Below are positions 43,847-51,138 of a stretch of DNA of 64,000 bases, piece after piece. The stretch covers positions 51,090 through 115,089 of the forward strand of contig CAYOPD010000002.1 of assembly GCA_964405735.1 (NCBI GenBank), read 5' to 3'. Both the position numbers and the translations under genes were made by a program. This DNA comes from JADJLQ01 sp964405735 (GTDB lineage Bacteria; Bacteroidota; Bacteroidia; Chitinophagales; Saprospiraceae). Positions within the stretch are counted from its first letter, which is position 1. Every line of letters begins with the position of its first letter. Below the pieces are notes generated by a model. The model saw only the letters and a list, made by a program, of their open reading frames with translations. It was not told the DNA's origin and searched no databases.

Positions 43847-46012
43847 TCAGATATTCTGTTCGGTTCCTGTTTTTGTCCCGTTGAGGTAATCGATGAATGG
43901 CTGATCCCGGTAACGGACCCCGGTGGCCCGGTACAAAGCATTGCCTATCGCACCACTCACCGGCGGAATAGCCGGTTCTCCCAATCCGGTAGGGTCAATG
44001 GTATTTTTTACAAAATGAACTTCCACATCCGGTATTTCTCCCATGCGGATCATTCTGTATTTGTCAAAATTGGATTCATTCGGGCTACCTTCCTTGAAGG
44101 TCAGCCTTCCGAACATTGCGGCTCCCATGCCGTCCACCACACTTCCCACGATCTGGTTGAGGGCCCCGCTTTGATTGACCAGGATACCGCAATCCACTGC
44201 GCAATACACTTTCTTCACGACGGGTTTACCTTTGACCTTGACCACCTCAGCCACCTGGGCGACATAGGTGGAGTGCGCAAAATACACGCTGAATCCCCTG
44301 TAGACCCCTTTTTTCTTTTTAAACCATTGGGATTTTTCAGCAACGAGGTCGATCACGGCTTTAAAACGGTCCGGTTCATACAATACCTTACCGACCGGGT
44401 TGGCTTTGGCTTTTGCTACCCATTCCAGGCGAAGCGTCACCGGGTCTTTGCCTGCGGCCTCGGCTACTTCATCGAAAAAGATTTGTTCTGCACCCGCCAG
44501 GAAATTGGTGATGGGTGCCCTCCACGGCCCGGTTGTAATGGGTGATTTATAATCCGAAGATTCCACTAAAACATGGTCGATGGCACCAACGGGGAAGTTG
44601 TTTTCCCGCGAAGGATTGCCGCTGTTGATACCGGCCGCCCTCAACTGGAATGCGATCATTTTGCCGCTGGAATCCAGGCCGGCTTTAAATTTATATTTAC
44701 AAGCCGGGCGGTAAATACCTCCTGTCATATCGTCCTCGCGCGACCAGGTGACTTTTACCGGCGATTTTATCAATTTGGACAATTCAGCTGCTTCGAGGGC
44801 GAAATCACTGTTCAGCCTCCTGCCGAATCCCCCACCCATGCGGGTAAATTCTACACTCACCTTTTCCTGGGGAAGGTTGAGCAGGCGGGCTACAGCATTG
44901 CGCGCGGCTTCCGGATTTTGTGTCGGCCCAACAAGTACTGCGTGGTCATCCCGGACGTCCGCATAAAAATTCATGGGCTCCATCGAGTTATGAGGAATGA
45001 ACGGGCACTGAAATTCGGATTCAACAATTTTAGCCGCCTCCTTAAAGGCCTGTTCGATATTGCCTTCAGCCCTTCGGCTTTCCATTTTACCATTTGCGAT
45101 CAAATCCGACAGGATTTTATTGTGCATCTCCGAACTTTCGAGTTCTACGTCCTTTTCCCATTCTATTTTAAGCTCCTTCCGGGCTTTCATGATTTCCCAG
45201 GTAGACTTTCCGATGATGGCCACCCGGTTGTTAAAGGAGACTACCTCCTCGATGCCCTGCATGGCTTTGGCAGCATCGCCGTTGACGGATTTCAGTTTCA
45301 GTCCGAAGGCTGGCGCCCGCACAATCATGGCTTGTTTCATCCCCGGTTTATAGACATCCAGTCCGTAGATCGTCTTCCCGGTAAAAACTTCCATGTTATC
45401 GACCGCTTTGACCCAGGTGCCGATCGTATGAAACTGGGAGGGGTCTTTCAGTGTAATTTCTTTGGGCAGGCTCAATTTAGAGGCCGCTTCGGCAAAAGCC
45501 CCGTAATGTTCCATCTTCCCTGTGGCCTTATGATGAATTTTACCCATCGAGGTTGAAAGCTGGTCCATGGGCACCCCCCATTGGGCACTGGCCGCCTGCA
45601 ATAAAAGATTGCGTGCAGAAGCCCCGGCTTCCCTCAGCCTTTTCCAGGAATGGGGTGTGCTGCGGCTACCCCCGGCAACCTGTCTTTCGAATCGTTTTGT
45701 ATCCAGTGGCGCCTGCACGACTTTTATTTTTTTCCAGTCCAGGTCAAGTTCTTCCGCCACGATCATGGGAAATGAAGTTTTGATGCCCTGGCCCACTTCC
45801 GGGTTAGGGGAAAATATGGTTACTGACCCGTCCGGGTGAATGGAAAGGTAGGAGTTGAAATGAACCAGATCGGCCTCGCCGGACTGGACTTTCAGCCTGG
45901 AGCTGCTGTTTTTGCTGAACAGGTTGAAACTCAGGAAAAGTCCGCCACCGGCCACCGCAGTGTTTTTAAGAAATTGTCTGCGGTTGGGTGAAGCTATTTT
46001 TGACGTTGACAT
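43847..46012 (-). CDS. iorB: Molybdenum hydroxylase large subunit, isoquinoline 1-oxidoreductase beta type
   Basis: 721 residues with a Tat signal: NRRQFLKNTAVAGGGLFLSF near the N-terminus (twin Arg at 11-12). Molybdopterin-cytosine-dinucleotide domain segments are visible: FTRMGGGFGRRLNSD, GPWRAPITN and the C-terminal GLGEPAIPPVSGAIGNA with the catalytic Glu. Such enzymes hydroxylate aldehydes or N-heterocycles and work in the periplasm after folding in the cytoplasm. The 2Fe-2S subunit lies just upstream (33 bases). No cytochrome subunit or cofactor-maturation genes lie nearby. Substrate unknown. Confidence 0.93.
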   Translation of the reverse strand: MSTSKIASPNRRQFLKNTAVAGGGLFLSFNLFSKNSSSRLKVQSGEADLVHFNSYLSIHPDGSVTIFSPNPEVGQGIKTSFPMIVAEELDLDWKKIKVVQAPLDTKRFERQVAGGSRSTPHSWKRLREAGASARNLLLQAASAQWGVPMDQLSTSMGKIHHKATGKMEHYGAFAEAASKLSLPKEITLKDPSQFHTIGTWVKAVDNMEVFTGKTIYGLDVYKPGMKQAMIVRAPAFGLKLKSVNGDAAKAMQGIEEVVSFNNRVAIIGKSTWEIMKARKELKIEWEKDVELESSEMHNKILSDLIANGKMESRRAEGNIEQAFKEAAKIVESEFQCPFIPHNSMEPMNFYADVRDDHAVLVGPTQNPEAARNAVARLLNLPQEKVSVEFTRMGGGFGRRLNSDFALEAAELSKLIKSPVKVTWSREDDMTGGIYRPACKYKFKAGLDSSGKMIAFQLRAAGINSGNPSRENNFPVGAIDHVLVESSDYKSPITTGPWRAPITNFLAGAEQIFFDEVAEAAGKDPVTLRLEWVAKAKANPVGKVLYEPDRFKAVIDLVAEKSQWFKKKKGVYRGFSVYFAHSTYVAQVAEVVKVKGKPVVKKVYCAVDCGILVNQSGALNQIVGSVVDGMGAAMFGRLTFKEGSPNESNFDKYRMIRMGEIPDVEVHFVKNTIDPTGLGEPAIPPVSGAIGNALYRATGVRYRDQPFIDYLNGTKTGTEQNI

Positions 46013-46045
46013 GGATATTAATTTTCAGGAAGTGATTAATAAAAC

Positions 46046-46507
46046 TTATTTCATGTTTTTGGCTGCAGTCTTGACCGCATCCTTTATCCGGTGATAGGTA
46101 CCACAACGGCAAATATTTGAATTCATGGCTTCCACGATTTCCTTATCCGAAGGATTGGGGTTCTTTTTGAGAAAAGCTGCCGCAGTCATGATCTGGCCTG
46201 TCTGGCAGTAACCGCATTGTGGTACGTCGATCTCGTCCCAGGCTTTCTGTACAGGATGATCCCCATTGGCAGAAAGCCCTTCGATCGTGGTCACCTGGGC
46301 GTTGCCAACCGAGGATACCGGCAGCACACAGGCGCGTACCGCTTCCCCGTTGATATGAACGGTACATGCCCCACAGGTGGCGATGCCGCAGGCGTATTTG
46401 GTGCCCAGCAATCCAAGATGATCCCGGAGAACCCAAAGCAAGGGGGTGTCATCAGCTACATCAGCCTTAAGCTGCTTTCCGTTGATGTTCAGATTATACA
46501 TTGGCAT
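46046..46507 (-). CDS. iorA: Two-[2Fe-2S] subunit of molybdenum hydroxylase, isoquinoline 1-oxidoreductase alpha type
   Basis: 153 residues. The plant-ferredoxin-type cluster motif CGIATCGACTVHINGEAVRAC (positions about 43-63, Cys x4) and the second all-helical cluster motif CGYCQTGQI...NICRCGTY are complete. There is no signal of its own; it is presumably carried out by the Tat signal of the partner. It passes electrons from the molybdenum centre to an external acceptor. Two ATG codons (46507, 46501) are possible starts. Confidence 0.94.
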   Translation of the reverse strand: MPMYNLNINGKQLKADVADDTPLLWVLRDHLGLLGTKYACGIATCGACTVHINGEAVRACVLPVSSVGNAQVTTIEGLSANGDHPVQKAWDEIDVPQCGYCQTGQIMTAAAFLKKNPNPSDKEIVEAMNSNICRCGTYHRIKDAVKTAAKNMK

Positions 46508-46747
46508 AGAAAATCGATTTTAGTATGAATGGATAAAGTTAAGTCCCGAAGCCTGATTTATCCCTTTTCTTTAATATGAAATGGAACTTTTGAATCTGTT
46601 TTTAACATTTTGGCAACACATTCCCGGTTATCCTGCTGCCATTGGACCGTCCATTGATATATTTTAAAACCACCCGGCCTGGATAGCTTCTAACCATCGG
46701 GCTGGGAATCTGCCTGCCAGGCCGTTATTCCCACTGATTTTCATAGT

Positions 46748-46778
46748 TTTGTCAGATGCACCCGGAGATCTATCTTTG
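46748..46778 (+). promoter_or_regulatory. Full-consensus promoter TTTG-N19-TATCTTTG for yicC
   Basis: TTTG at 46748-46751 and TATCTTTG at 46771-46778, 19 bases apart, the exact Bacteroidota consensus. Only five bases separate it from ATG 46784, so the message should be leaderless. Confidence 0.75.
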
Positions 46779-46783
46779 CGTCC

Positions 46784-47653
46784 ATGTTAATATCAATGAC
46801 CGGATACGGCCGTTCCGGTGGGGAGATCAGAAATCATAAGATCCGGGTTGAAATCAAATCCGTCAACAGTAAATTTGCAGAGTACCGGTTCCGTCTGCCC
46901 ATTTTGTTTCGTGACAAAGAATTTGAGATCAGGAAATTGCTCAACGGAAGCATTGACCGGGGCAAAATCGATTTTCTGATTGAACAGGCGGATGCTGACC
47001 TGAATGAAGTACAGATCAATTCTACCCTCTTCATTCGTTATGCAGAAGTACTCAACCAGTTGAGCTCGCAGGCCGGGCTCGGGCGTGAACCCCTGATCCC
47101 TTCCATCCTCTCTCTTCCCAACGTGGTCGAATCATCGGAGTCCCCGCTTAACGATGAAGAATGGGCGATCTCGGAAAATATGATCAAAGTGGCCATTGAG
47201 GAGTTTAATGCATTCCGGGCACATGAAGGCCTGATCCTGGCCGAGGTGATCAAAACGAATGTGGTCAATATCAAACAAAACCTCAGCCAGGTCGAAGCCT
47301 TTGAAAAAAGCAGGACCGACCAGGTCAGGCTGCGGCTCAACCGGATGATGACGGAATTCACGAACCGGCCCGATTACGACGCCAACCGTTTCGAACAGGA
47401 ACTCATGTATTATCTTGAAAAAATTGATTTTACCGAAGAAAAGATCCGGCTGGCCAAACACTGCGATTATTTTATTGAAAAACTCAACCTGCCCTCCAGC
47501 AATGGGCGGGAACTGAATTTCATCAGCCAGGAAATGGGCCGGGAAATCAATACCCTGGGCTCAAAAGCGCAGGAACACAATATCCAGCACCTCGTGGTCG
47601 CCATGAAGGACGAGCTCGAAAAAATCAAGGAGCAACTGGCTAACGTGGTCTGA
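46784..47653 (+). CDS. YicC-family endoribonuclease-type protein
   Basis: 289 residues. It starts MLISMTGYGRS, the standard YicC N-terminus, and contains VEIKSVNSKFAEYRFRLP and the C-terminal SSNGRELNFISQEMGREINTLGSKA. E. coli YicC has been reported to take part in small-RNA degradation with endoribonuclease activity. The gene lies 5 bases before gmk, an arrangement conserved in many phyla. The start is supported by the promoter placed directly before it. Confidence 0.93.
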   Translation: MLISMTGYGRSGGEIRNHKIRVEIKSVNSKFAEYRFRLPILFRDKEFEIRKLLNGSIDRGKIDFLIEQADADLNEVQINSTLFIRYAEVLNQLSSQAGLGREPLIPSILSLPNVVESSESPLNDEEWAISENMIKVAIEEFNAFRAHEGLILAEVIKTNVVNIKQNLSQVEAFEKSRTDQVRLRLNRMMTEFTNRPDYDANRFEQELMYYLEKIDFTEEKIRLAKHCDYFIEKLNLPSSNGRELNFISQEMGREINTLGSKAQEHNIQHLVVAMKDELEKIKEQLANVV

Positions 47654-47658
47654 CGCAT

Positions 47659-48225
47659 ATGGGAAAACTGATCATCATCACTGCGCCTTCCGGTTCCGGT
47701 AAAAGCACCATCGTCAGCCACCTGCTTCAGACCTTTCCCCGCCTCGCCCTCTCCGTATCTGCTACTACCCGGGCGCGCAGGCCTTATGAAACCGAAGGCC
47801 GTGAATATTATTTCATCCAACCCTCTGAGTTTGTGCAATACATCAGACAGGGCCGGTTTGTGGAATGGGAAGAAGTCTATCCCGGCCAGTTTTACGGTAC
47901 CCTGAAAAGCGAATTAAAAAGGCTTTGGTCCCTGAGAAAACTCATTGTCTTTGATATTGATGTGCGGGGAGCGAAGGACCTTAAAAGAATGTATCCAAAA
48001 AATTCACTGGCTATTTTTATAAAACCTCCATCTTTGGGGGTCTTGCGCCAGCGACTGGAAGCACGGAATACCGAAACACCAGAAAAAATAGCTGTCCGCA
48101 TGGCCCGGGCGACGATGGAAATGAGTTACGAAAACCAATTTGACGCCCTCGTCATCAACGATGATCTTGAAACCGCGAAAAATAAAACTGAAATTTTAAT
48201 AGAAAAATTTATCCAAGGCCAGTGA
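47659..48225 (+). CDS. gmk: Guanylate kinase
   Basis: 188 residues. P-loop APSGSGKST at about 8-16, then SVSATTRARRPYETEGREYYF (GMP-binding region) and FDIDVRGAKDL. It phosphorylates GMP to GDP with ATP. It is the second gene of the yicC-gmk-apaG run; the stop overlaps the GTG start of apaG (GTGA). Confidence 0.98.
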   Translation: MGKLIIITAPSGSGKSTIVSHLLQTFPRLALSVSATTRARRPYETEGREYYFIQPSEFVQYIRQGRFVEWEEVYPGQFYGTLKSELKRLWSLRKLIVFDIDVRGAKDLKRMYPKNSLAIFIKPPSLGVLRQRLEARNTETPEKIAVRMARATMEMSYENQFDALVINDDLETAKNKTEILIEKFIQGQ

Positions 48226-48626
48226 ACAAATCTTCCAACACGGTGCAAAAAACAACCCTGGGCGTAAAAGTGGCCGTGGAAGTTTTTTTTCAGCCGAAAT
48301 ATTCCATTCCCTTTTCGGATCAGAACGTCTTTACCTATCACATCAGCATAGCCAATGAAAACCCATTCGCCGTCCAGTTGCTCAGAAGGCATTGGTGGAT
48401 ATGGGAAAGCAACGGAACCCGCCGCCAGGTGCGCGGAGAAGGGGTGATCGGCGAACAACCGGTGATCCAGCCCGGGGATGCACATCGTTATGAATCTTTT
48501 TGCCCCATTGCCAGTGATATCGGTAAAATGCATGGAACCTATCAAATGATTCGGCTGGATACCCGTGAACTTTTTGACATCGAGATCCCCGAATTCCAGC
48601 TTATGGTGCCCAGCGTGGAAAATTAA
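48222..48626 (+). CDS. apaG: ApaG-domain protein
   Basis: 134 residues. GTG start at 48222 overlapping the gmk stop; no in-frame ATG precedes the conserved core. The core GVKVAVEVFFQPKYS, YHISIANENPFAVQLLRRHWWI and GVIGEQPVIQPG...Y are diagnostic of ApaG, a small beta-sandwich (fibronectin-like) protein. It has been linked to Co/Mg efflux in Salmonella but its molecular role is unclear. The C-terminus fits the family length. Confidence 0.95.
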   Translation: MNKSSNTVQKTTLGVKVAVEVFFQPKYSIPFSDQNVFTYHISIANENPFAVQLLRRHWWIWESNGTRRQVRGEGVIGEQPVIQPGDAHRYESFCPIASDIGKMHGTYQMIRLDTRELFDIEIPEFQLMVPSVEN

Positions 48627-48627
48627 C

Positions 48628-48644
48628 CCTGCCCCCGGGGCAGG
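48628..48644 (+). terminator. GC-rich palindrome after apaG
   Basis: CCTGCCCCCGGGGCAGG directly after the apaG stop (TAA at 48624-48626). It can fold with a 6-bp GC stem, but no T tract follows, so termination is uncertain. Confidence 0.4.
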
Positions 48645-48939
48645 CTTCCAAATTCAACGTGTCCGGGGTTTTTATCCCCTGGCCAGTGCCTGATGGTTTA
48701 CCCGTCCCAGTAGGCTCTTCCAACCTTAAAATTTTTATTTCCGTATTACTGCTGGTATGTTGTCTCTTTCCCGTTTTGGTTAAAGTCCTGTTTTTAAGGA
48801 AATTAAACAAAAGTTGGCATGGGATTGGGAGTACGGATAAACTGATTTTAAGATGTGTTAATATATAGTTTATGAATAATTAACATATGAAACACTTGGT
48901 AAAACCTATTTTTGATTTGACAATTATAAATTCCATTCC
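48645..48939. other. Intergenic region, apaG to small ORF
   Basis: About 300 bases without a convincing gene. A 69-codon GTG frame (48659-48868) with one membrane-like stretch is present, but base composition drifts to AT-rich in its second half and it resembles nothing I know. An 18-codon frame (ATG 48887) ends in ATGA overlapping the small ORF at 48940. Confidence 0.5.
48907..48914 (+). promoter_or_regulatory. -7 promoter element (TATTTTTG) for the small ORF
   Basis: TATTTTTG, 25 bases before ATG 48940. No well-placed -33 TTG. If used, it excludes the 18-codon frame at 48887 from the message. Confidence 0.4.
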
Positions 48940-49032
48940 ATGATCGTATTCAGTATTGCCATGGTGGTGGCTTCCTTGTTTTTAGGGATACAAGCCACAA
49001 AACCGAAGCCTTACAAAGGCCAGTACCTCTAG
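48940..49032 (+). CDS. Possible 30-residue membrane or exported peptide
   Basis: Thirty codons, beginning MIVFSIAMVVASLFLGIQ and ending PKPYKGQYL, followed at once by a strong intrinsic terminator. The sequence is a single hydrophobic helix (about residues 2-17) with a short polar, basic tail. A promoter element and a terminator frame it as a separate transcription unit between apaG and cutC. I do not recognise it. Alternatively the transcript is a small RNA and the frame is by chance. Confidence 0.45.
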   Translation: MIVFSIAMVVASLFLGIQATKPKPYKGQYL

Positions 49033-49038
49033 GATGCA

Positions 49039-49071
49039 TAAAGGGTTCGATAGTTTATAACGAACCCTTTA
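49039..49071 (+). terminator. Intrinsic terminator, 11-bp perfect stem plus T tract
   Basis: TAAAGGGTTCG, 11-base loop, CGAACCCTTTA, then TTGTTTTT. It is the best intrinsic terminator in the window and lies 6 bases after the small ORF and 31 bases before cutC. Confidence 0.85.
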
Positions 49072-49102
49072 TTGTTTTTCCCCTTTCTGAAATACCCCGT
49101 CA

Positions 49103-49804
49103 ATGATTCTTGTTGAAATCTGCGCTCAATCTTACCGGGCTGCCCTGGTAGCTGATAAAAACGGAGCACACCGGATTGAACTGTGCACACACCTCGGTGG
49201 CGGTGGCCTTACTCCATCCCTGGGTTTGATCCAGGAAGTGCTTGATCAGGTCCATATTCCCGTATTTGTACTCATCCGCCCGCGAACCGGTGATTTTTGT
49301 TATTCGGTGGAGGAACTTTCTATTATGGAAAAAGATATACGCCACTGTGTACGGGCCGGAGCTCACGGCATTGTAGCCGGAAGCCTGACCCGGGAGAATG
49401 AAGTGGATTTGGAATCTACCCGCAGGCTCATCGATGCTTCGGAAGGCCTGCCGTTCACCTTCCACCGTGCTTTTGAATACGTCCCGGACAGCATAAGGGC
49501 CATGGAAGACCTGATCGCCCTTGGGGTGTCCCGCATTCTTACGGGTGGCCGGACCGGCCACGCACCGAACAACAGGTTTGAACTCAAAGCGCTACAATTG
49601 TATGCCGGTGAGCGATTGATCATACTGGCTGGAAGCGGCGTCACTCCAGAGAATGTAACTGAACTGGTCAGAGACAGCCAGGTCAAAGAAATTCACAGTT
49701 CGGCAAAATATGATTCATTCTCGGCATTAAATACCAATGGTTATCCTTTTGACGCAGACCCTGAGAAGGTGAAAGCTCTTGTGGCAACGTGCAAGGGCAT
49801 ATAA
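49103..49804 (+). CDS. cutC: CutC-family protein
   Basis: 233 residues, a TIM-barrel without signal peptide. Motifs: LVEICAQSYRAALVADKNGAHRIELC, GGLTPSLGLI, VLIRPRTGDFCYS, GIVAGSLTREN, FTFHRAFEY and ILTGGRTGHA. Members were named for copper homeostasis in E. coli, but the copper role is disputed and the true substrate is unknown. It converges on the thioredoxin-fold gene at 49824. Confidence 0.95.
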   Translation: MILVEICAQSYRAALVADKNGAHRIELCTHLGGGGLTPSLGLIQEVLDQVHIPVFVLIRPRTGDFCYSVEELSIMEKDIRHCVRAGAHGIVAGSLTRENEVDLESTRRLIDASEGLPFTFHRAFEYVPDSIRAMEDLIALGVSRILTGGRTGHAPNNRFELKALQLYAGERLIILAGSGVTPENVTELVRDSQVKEIHSSAKYDSFSALNTNGYPFDADPEKVKALVATCKGI

Positions 49805-49823
49805 CCCAGACGTGAATAAAGGA

Positions 49824-50429
49824 TCAGGTAGTCCTCTTCTTGATGCTGCAGCCAATAGCCCGGGTGAAAGAAGGATCGGGATCCTGGTTCTTTTCAATGG
49901 CGTTGATGGCTTCCTGTACATAATGGATTTTCACAGCCGCTTCATCTTCCGCATTGTCGTCCATGGCCCCGATGTATTTAACTTTCTTGGCGGCATCCAG
50001 AATATAAAAATGGGGGGTCTTGCTTGCCCCGAAGGCCTGGACAATGGACTGACTTTCATCGTATACGTAGGGAAAAGGGAATGCCTTCGCCCTGGATCTT
50101 TCCTGCATTTTATCATAAGAATCCCCGGGTGACATATTACGGTCATTGGAATTAATCGCGATCAGCGGCCAGGCAGCATCGTCCAGTTTTTTGGCAAGGG
50201 ATATGATGCGGTCCTCGTACAACTTGGCATAAGGACAGGTGTTGCAGGTGAAGACGATCACGTACCCTTTGGCTTTGGGGAAATCTTTGGTGCTGATCAT
50301 TTTGCCGGTAACGTCTTTGCCACTGAAGTCGGCAGCGACGTCCCCAACCTGGTAACCCTTACCGGAAGGCGGAGTAAAAAACAGGCTGATGAAGGCGGCC
50401 GCCAGGATCAAGTACAACGATTTTTTCAT
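49824..50429 (-). CDS. Exported thioredoxin-fold protein (AhpC/TSA-like) with CNTC motif
   Basis: 201 residues. Signal peptide at 1-20, then a peroxiredoxin/TlpA-like fold with VIVFTCNTCPYAKLYEDR, giving Cys62-x-x-Cys65, where the active site is CNTC. The segment SYDKMQERSRAKAFPFPYVYDESQ...FGASKTPHFYILD is usual in a Bacteroidota family of thioredoxin-like proteins. Probably a periplasmic thiol reductase or carrier. It lies 15 bases after the TlpA-like gene, in the same direction, so the two are likely co-transcribed. Confidence 0.9.
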   Translation of the reverse strand: MKKSLYLILAAAFISLFFTPPSGKGYQVGDVAADFSGKDVTGKMISTKDFPKAKGYVIVFTCNTCPYAKLYEDRIISLAKKLDDAAWPLIAINSNDRNMSPGDSYDKMQERSRAKAFPFPYVYDESQSIVQAFGASKTPHFYILDAAKKVKYIGAMDDNAEDEAAVKIHYVQEAINAIEKNQDPDPSFTRAIGCSIKKRTT

Positions 50430-50444
50430 GTTTGAAGTGTTGTT

Positions 50445-50918
50445 TTAAAAGTGAACAATTTCTTTTTTCAGTGAGTCGTAACTTTCAAATTTCTGTTCGA
50501 AAAACTTTCTTTTTCCACTGTTCAGGATGAGGGTTGCCGGAATTGCCCCCGACCAGGCCGGCTCTACCAGGGGCATCCAGTCATCTGCATTCAGCCCCTG
50601 AATACGGTAGACTTCGCACTGTTTATAGCCATTCTCCAGCAGCGGCACTACTTTTGATTTCACCTCCTTTTCAAAATCCAGGTTGACCAGGATGATCCTT
50701 AGCGCCGGCACTTCTTTTTTTAATCTTGCAAACCAAGGCAATTCCTCCATACAGGGGCCGCACCAGGTTGCCCAGAAATTAATAATTACGGATTGACCTG
50801 CTGGTCCGGCACACAGTAACTGAAAATCTTCCTTCGAAAGATTGCGCACGGGATCGACCTGGGCAGAAATGCCAAAACAATACAAGGTCAACAGCCATGC
50901 CCAACCAACTCTTTTCAT
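50445..50918 (-). CDS. TlpA-like exported thioredoxin
   Basis: About 157 residues from ATG 50918; a TTG at 50930 opens the frame further but lies inside a promoter element. A signal peptide (1-20, ending GISAQ) is followed by NFWATWCGPCMEELPWF with the thioredoxin site Cys53-Gly-Pro-Cys56, and the cis-Pro in SGAIPATLIL. It should reduce or shuffle disulfides in the periplasm, for example apocytochrome cysteines before haem attachment (compare the cytochrome genes at 58-64 kb). The partner is inferred only. Confidence 0.92.
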   Translation of the reverse strand: MKRVGWAWLLTLYCFGISAQVDPVRNLSKEDFQLLCAGPAGQSVIINFWATWCGPCMEELPWFARLKKEVPALRIILVNLDFEKEVKSKVVPLLENGYKQCEVYRIQGLNADDWMPLVEPAWSGAIPATLILNSGKRKFFEQKFESYDSLKKEIVHF

Positions 50919-50927
50919 GAAGATCAA

Positions 50928-50935
50928 CAAATTTA
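50928..50935 (-). promoter_or_regulatory. -7 promoter element (TAAATTTG) for the thioredoxin pair
   Basis: Minus-strand TAAATTTG, 9 bases before ATG 50918; it settles that start against the TTG at 50930. Confidence 0.5.
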
Positions 50936-50993
50936 TAAGGCATAATCCGGATGGTGCGTTAACGATCTCTTAAATGAGTTATCAGTCGTCAGT

Positions 50994-51138
50994 GATCAGT
51001 GATCAGCTATCAGCTATCAGCTATCAGCTATCAGTTATCAGCCAACAGTTATCAGCTATCAGCTATCAGCTATCAGCTATTAGAAAGCTGAATGCTGAAT
51101 GCTGAAAGCTGAATGCTGAAAGCTGAATGCTGAAAGCT
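50994..51138. repeat. Two adjacent 7-bp tandem repeats after dnaE
   Basis: About twelve units of the TATCAGC type (50994-51077) followed by eight units alternating GAAAGCT and GAATGCT (51083-51138). The second array runs into the dnaE stop codon. Unit length 7, no spacers of the CRISPR kind. Confidence 0.9.

Noticed and set aside
44573..45556. 327-codon open frame opposite iorB
   Set aside because: It is a shadow of the molybdenum hydroxylase gene, whose product has clear family motifs; the opposite frame resembles nothing and lacks a promoter.
48659..48868. 69-codon frame after apaG
   Set aside because: GTG start, no family resemblance, composition change inside the frame; its hydrophobic stretch alone is weak evidence.
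50994..51138. Possible CRISPR array
   Set aside because: Units are only 7 bp and directly adjacent; there are no spacers and no cas genes in the window.
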